A DNA stretch of 64,000 nucleotides from Oscillospiraceae bacterium (GTDB lineage: Bacteria; Bacillota; Clostridia; Oscillospirales; Acutalibacteraceae), in the NCBI GenBank assembly GCA_015065615.1, contig SVPY01000012.1, forward strand, positions 1-64,000. Reading direction: 5' to 3'. Shown here piece by piece: positions 60,266-64,000 of this stretch. How positions within the stretch are numbered: the stretch's first letter is position 1; each line of letters starts with the position of its first letter. A program made the position numbers and the translations under genes. The notes below the pieces were generated by a model. It saw only the letters and a list, made by a program, of their open reading frames with translations. It ran no database searches and was not told the origin of the DNA.

Positions 60266-61624
60266 TTAAGCTAAAATTTCCTCAAGATTCTGAAGGCGCT
60301 TATCCGCGCATATTATAATAACCCGGTCGCCGTGAAGTATGGTATCGTTACCGCCGGGGATAATGGTCTTTCTGCCGCGCACGATACCTGCGATAAGGGT
60401 GTTTTTCCTGAGGGAAAGTTCTTTTAACGGAATACCAAGAAGCTTGGAATCGGAATTAACTATAAATTCCAAAGCTTCCACTTTATCGTCCATAAGCTGA
60501 TAAAGAGTTTCAATATTACTGCCAATAGAATTCTGCAGAGCTCTTACGTAGCTTATAATTACGTTGGTGGTGGCTTTTCTCGGGGAAACCAGCTGGTCAA
60601 GACCTAACTTTTCCGAAAGGAAAGTAAGCTGGTCGCTGTTTACCTTACTTAAAACGGTGGGAACGTTCTGCGAGGCGGCGAAGTAGGAGAGGAGGATGTT
60701 TTCTTCATCGATACCCGTTAATGTAACGAAGGCATCCTGAGAGAGAAGACCTTCTTCAAGCAAAAGCTCCTGCTGTGAAGCGTCGCCGTGAATTACTTCG
60801 GCTTTGGGCAGACGTTCGCTTAATTCAATACACTTTTTCTCGTCCTTATCAATTATCTTTACGTTAATGCCAATGCTTAAAAGGCGCTGGGCAAGGTTTA
60901 TGGCAGTACGGCTGCCGCCTACTATCATAACCTTTTTCGCCTGTTTTTTAAGAAGACCCAAACTGCCGAAAAGCTTCTGTATCTCGTTATCCTTACCGAT
61001 AATACCGATTTTATCACCGCTGTGAAGCACAAATTTACCGTTTGGGATATAAATATTATCGTCGCGCTGAACTGCGCAGATAAGGTATTCGGCAGGGTAT
61101 TTGCCCCTTACCTCAATAAGGTTCATACCGTCCAGCAGAGATTTATCCTTTAATTTTAATTCGATAAGCTGGAAGTTACGGCGGGAGAACTGCTCTACCT
61201 TCATTGCGCTGGGAAGCTTTAATATATCGAATAAATCGCCTGCGGCTAAATGCTCGGGATTTAAGATGATGGATATATCAAGGTGCTGCTTCATAAATTT
61301 TAAGTTGCGCTCGTTGTATTCGGGATTTCTGACTCTTGCAATGGTGTGCTTTGCGCCCATACGCTTAGCAAGGAAGCAAGCCATCATATTTGCTTCGTCG
61401 CTGCCCATTGTGGCCACGAAAACGTCGATATTCTCTATGCCTGCTTCGTAAAGCATCTCGCAGTTAACGCCGTTGCCGCAAAGGCTCATAACGTCGTAAA
61501 CATCGGTAAGAGAGGCGAGAACATTTTGGTTTGTATCCATAATAGTTACGTTGTGGCCTTCTTTTACCATATCACCTAAAATTGTAATACCGATTTTGCC
61601 ACAGCCTGCAATTAATACGTTCAT
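60266..61624 (-). CDS. trkA: Trk system potassium transporter regulatory protein TrkA
   Basis: 452 aa peripheral cytoplasmic protein with two TrkA_N/TrkA_C pairs. The first Rossmann fold has GCGKIG (residues 7-12), the second GGSRTA near residue 240, and TrkA_C (RCK C) domains follow each. It binds NAD(H)/ATP and gates TrkH. The ATG at 61624 with a GAAGG site is preferred to an earlier in-frame start. First gene of the trkA-trkH operon. Confidence 0.95.
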   Translation of the reverse strand: MNVLIAGCGKIGITILGDMVKEGHNVTIMDTNQNVLASLTDVYDVMSLCGNGVNCEMLYEAGIENIDVFVATMGSDEANMMACFLAKRMGAKHTIARVRNPEYNERNLKFMKQHLDISIILNPEHLAAGDLFDILKLPSAMKVEQFSRRNFQLIELKLKDKSLLDGMNLIEVRGKYPAEYLICAVQRDDNIYIPNGKFVLHSGDKIGIIGKDNEIQKLFGSLGLLKKQAKKVMIVGGSRTAINLAQRLLSIGINVKIIDKDEKKCIELSERLPKAEVIHGDASQQELLLEEGLLSQDAFVTLTGIDEENILLSYFAASQNVPTVLSKVNSDQLTFLSEKLGLDQLVSPRKATTNVIISYVRALQNSIGSNIETLYQLMDDKVEALEFIVNSDSKLLGIPLKELSLRKNTLIAGIVRGRKTIIPGGNDTILHGDRVIIICADKRLQNLEEILA

Positions 61625-61693
61625 ATATAAAACCTTCAATCTGAAAGAGATTAACTTAGAATAAAATTATAATACTTATTTCATTATAACTGC

Positions 61694-61722
61694 ATTTTAG
61701 CACAATTATTTGAAAATTACAA
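61694..61722 (-). promoter_or_regulatory. trkA-trkH promoter
   Basis: Minus-strand TTGTAA (61717-61722), 17-base spacer, TAAAAT (61694-61699). Confidence 0.7.
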
Positions 61723-61761
61723 TATAATTTTATAAACGGTAAAGATTTGGTAAAGAAAAGG

Positions 61762-61792
61762 CAAAAAAAGACCTGCCCGTAATGAGCAGGTC
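61762..61792 (-). terminator. GH38 terminator
   Basis: Minus-strand GACCTGC/GCAGGTC stem followed by TTTTTTTGCC; it also separates trkA's promoter from the mannosidase. Confidence 0.82.
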
Positions 61793-61810
61793 AAATATTT
61801 ATGGGGTTAA

Positions 61811-64000
61811 TTATCTCTCTACGTAAAGAGTCTTGATTTCGAAGGGACGGAAGTTAAGCTCTACCTTACCATCGATAATGGGAAGCTCTTCCTTATTTTC
61901 TTCAAGCATATTTACAGAGTAAACCTTCTTTGCACCGGGAATGGATACAAAGCAGTTTGTTCTGCTTCTTTCAGCCTCGTAGAAACGGAGAACAAAGTCG
62001 TGCTCGTTATCCTCGGCGGGTTTAACTGTTTCACAGATAATGTTATCGGCATCAACGGAAACCAGTGATTCACAGTCGAATTTACCTTCGGCAACAACTG
62101 CGGGGATATTGAGAAGGTAAGAATCGGCAACAACGGAAGGAACGCTGAATGCGCCCTTATGGGGAAGTATGGAGTAAGTAAACTCGTTAACGCCCTCGTC
62201 GCCCGATACGTCGGGGTGATTACCTGACTTCTTAAGAGTTAACTTAAGGTCAATGGAGTTATTATCTGTTTTCTCACCGCTAAGACCATACTTGCAGTCA
62301 TTAAGAAGCGCTACGCCGTATCTTGCTTCGGAAACGTCAGTCCACTTGTGGTTAACAACCTCGAACTTAGCTACTTCAAGAGAAGTGTTTCTTGTTGTGG
62401 GGCGGTTTAAGTGACCGAACTGGATTTCGTTCTTCATAAAGTCGGCGCTTACTTCAATATCGAAGCCAGCCTTAACAAGGATATGAGAATCATGCCAATC
62501 AAGAATTGTATGGAAGTCAACTTTTCTTTCCTTACTGCTGAAAATAACATCCTGAGTGATGTAAGAGTTATAGGAAATCTTATACTTATTTCTGATAACG
62601 AAAAGAAGTGCGCCGTCAGCAATAACTTCACTCTTGATAAGGTTCATATCCTTCTTAACCTTCTTCTGAGTTTCGGTATCAATATCCCAGTTATCGTACT
62701 GCTCGGGAACGTCCTCACCGGAATAGAATACGTTGAAGCCGTTTTTGCTTACTGTTTCGCGGCGGTTTTCCTTATCAAAGAGAGAAGCAATAGAACCGTC
62801 GGCGTTAAATTTAACCTTATAGAAAGGTGTTTCAAGATTTTCACCGTCATATGTGAAAGCAGATGCACAGTCGCTTAAAGGTGCCTTCTTGTAAGATACA
62901 GCACCGTAAGCAGGAACTTCAATACCGTAAGCAACAGTAGCCTCTTTGCCTGTTAAATCAACATAGCTCTGAGATACAGCACCTTCGATACCTGTTTTTT
63001 CGTTGAGAGCAACAGAATTTCTCTTGAAAGGTGCGGGGTTAAATACTGTTACTGTGTTTTCTGCTTCAGATGTGAGCTTATCGCTTGAAGCCTTAACTGT
63101 TTTAGCTGCGCCTTCAAGTGTTTCGGCAATTTCTTTTCTGTAGACGTCATAAACAGGAGTGATACATGTGCCGGGAAGAATATCGTGGAACTGATTTAAG
63201 AGAAGTGTCTTATAAAGTGTATCGATGTTCTCTTTAACTGCATCGTCACTCATTACGTTCATAAATTCCATTGTATGAAGAGCGAGCTCAGTTAAACGGT
63301 TGCCGCGCTTAACGTCGTGCATCTGAGTTAAAGTACCGCGGTGTAATTCGAGATATAACTCGCCATCATAAACCTGAAGATCCTTGCCTTCTTTTTCGAT
63401 TTTCTGCATCCACTTGCTGATGGTTGTATATTCTACTTTGGGTGTACCCTTAACTTTTCTGACTCTGTTAGCGTTTTCAACGGAGCTGAGTGTAGGGCCG
63501 CCGCCGCCGTCACCGATACCAAATGTGAGAAGCTTTCCGTTAAATACGGAAGGATCCTTAACTAATTTCATGCTGTTGAGAGCGCCCTTTACATCCGGGG
63601 GAGTTTCAATTCTGTGAAGATGTGTGATAACCTCACTGCCGTCAAGACCGCGCCACTTGAAAGTATCGTGGGGGAATTCGTTTAAATCGCCCCAGCTCAT
63701 CTTTGTTGTATAGAAATACTTAACGTCGCAGCCCTTCATAATCTGGGGGATAGCTGCGCTGTAGCCGAAGGTATCGGGAAGCCAGAAACAATCGGAAGTG
63801 TAGTTCATATATTTCTTTGTGAATCTCTGGCCGTAAAGGAACTGACGTACCATAGCTTCACCGGAAGTGATGTTACAGTCACATTCAACCCATACACCAC
63901 CGTTGGGCTCATATCTGCCTTCTTTAACTCTTTCTACAATGCCTTCGAAAATATCGGGATAATATTCACGCATCCAGTCTAAATGTAATGCACTGCTCTG
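61811..64000 (-). CDS. GH38 alpha-mannosidase, 5' end outside the window
   Basis: Partial; the open frame continues to the right edge with at least 729 codons present. The catalytic barrel contains FWLPDTFGYSAAIPQI with the nucleophile Asp, NQFHDILPGT with zinc-coordinating His/Asp, and downstream domains of the GH38 beta-sandwich type. The residues upstream of the first in-window Met (SSALHLDW) continue the family pattern, so the start is beyond 64000. It removes alpha-mannose from glycans. Strong codon bias, as in GH92, suggests joint use of mannose-containing glycans. The terminator at 61762 follows. Confidence 0.93.
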   Translation of the reverse strand, partial: QSSALHLDWMREYYPDIFEGIVERVKEGRYEPNGGVWVECDCNITSGEAMVRQFLYGQRFTKKYMNYTSDCFWLPDTFGYSAAIPQIMKGCDVKYFYTTKMSWGDLNEFPHDTFKWRGLDGSEVITHLHRIETPPDVKGALNSMKLVKDPSVFNGKLLTFGIGDGGGGPTLSSVENANRVRKVKGTPKVEYTTISKWMQKIEKEGKDLQVYDGELYLELHRGTLTQMHDVKRGNRLTELALHTMEFMNVMSDDAVKENIDTLYKTLLLNQFHDILPGTCITPVYDVYRKEIAETLEGAAKTVKASSDKLTSEAENTVTVFNPAPFKRNSVALNEKTGIEGAVSQSYVDLTGKEATVAYGIEVPAYGAVSYKKAPLSDCASAFTYDGENLETPFYKVKFNADGSIASLFDKENRRETVSKNGFNVFYSGEDVPEQYDNWDIDTETQKKVKKDMNLIKSEVIADGALLFVIRNKYKISYNSYITQDVIFSSKERKVDFHTILDWHDSHILVKAGFDIEVSADFMKNEIQFGHLNRPTTRNTSLEVAKFEVVNHKWTDVSEARYGVALLNDCKYGLSGEKTDNNSIDLKLTLKKSGNHPDVSGDEGVNEFTYSILPHKGAFSVPSVVADSYLLNIPAVVAEGKFDCESLVSVDADNIICETVKPAEDNEHDFVLRFYEAERSRTNCFVSIPGAKKVYSVNMLEENKEELPIIDGKVELNFRPFEIKTLYVER

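Overview
The window reads as chromosomal DNA of an endospore-forming anaerobe of the Clostridia (Bacillota), probably a gut or rumen species. The evidence is AT-rich DNA with strong AGGAGG-type ribosome sites and TTGACA/TATAAT promoters, a SpoIVB peptidase, ribonuclease Y, LPXTG-anchored pilins, a four-subunit 2-oxoacid:ferredoxin oxidoreductase, a glycyl radical enzyme with its activase, and many polysaccharide-degrading enzymes. No rRNA, tRNA, phage, transposase or CRISPR array is visible. The exact taxon cannot be fixed from the sequence alone.

Layout. 0-10.5 kb: a GMP synthetase ATPase subunit without a glutaminase domain, behind a structured leader; an MBL hydrolase/membrane protein/MFS transporter/SGNH esterase operon; a very small hydrophobic peptide gene; a membrane-anchored unknown; a uridine-kinase-like protein; and a J-domain/DUF5685 pair. 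10.5-20 kb: rny, an intergenic cluster of palindromic GTAGGG repeats, an ECF-like sigma factor with a long C-terminal extension, the 2-oxoacid oxidoreductase operon led by a MinD/Mrp-like ATPase, and spoIVB behind a structured leader. 20-28 kb: a DeoR-type regulator with a GH32-type enzyme, then two large LPXTG pilin/adhesin genes that share an upstream repeat pattern. 28-34 kb: small housekeeping and unknown proteins, DUF1292, a serine hydrolase and a large zinc-ribbon protein. 34-53.4 kb: a sugar-use region with GH3, an XRE regulator fused to a beta-solenoid, a methyltransferase/glycyl radical enzyme/activase operon, GH172, GH2, a SpoU methyltransferase, GH92, a beta-propeller glycosidase, GDPD, and two TIM-barrel isomerases flanking a Gfo/Idh/MocA dehydrogenase. 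53.4-64 kb: a SemiSWEET-like protein, a 43-bp tandem repeat array, a PlsC-type acyltransferase, a DUF3267 protease-like protein, aroF-pheA behind a Phe/Tyr leader-peptide attenuator, trkA-trkH, and a GH38 alpha-mannosidase that runs off the right edge.

How the genes work together. The glycosidases (fructan-type GH32 and GH172, xylan/glucan-type GH3 and GH2, mannose-type GH92 and GH38) plus the isomerase/dehydrogenase trio suggest breakdown of host or plant glycans. The LPXTG proteins would provide attachment. The oxidoreductase and glycyl radical enzyme fit strictly anaerobic metabolism. The most striking regulatory finding is the aroF-pheA leader: a 22-residue peptide gene with eight consecutive Phe/Tyr codons, followed by a terminator. 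Dispersed intergenic palindromes recur through the window, and one family has been amplified into a perfect 43-bp-period array.
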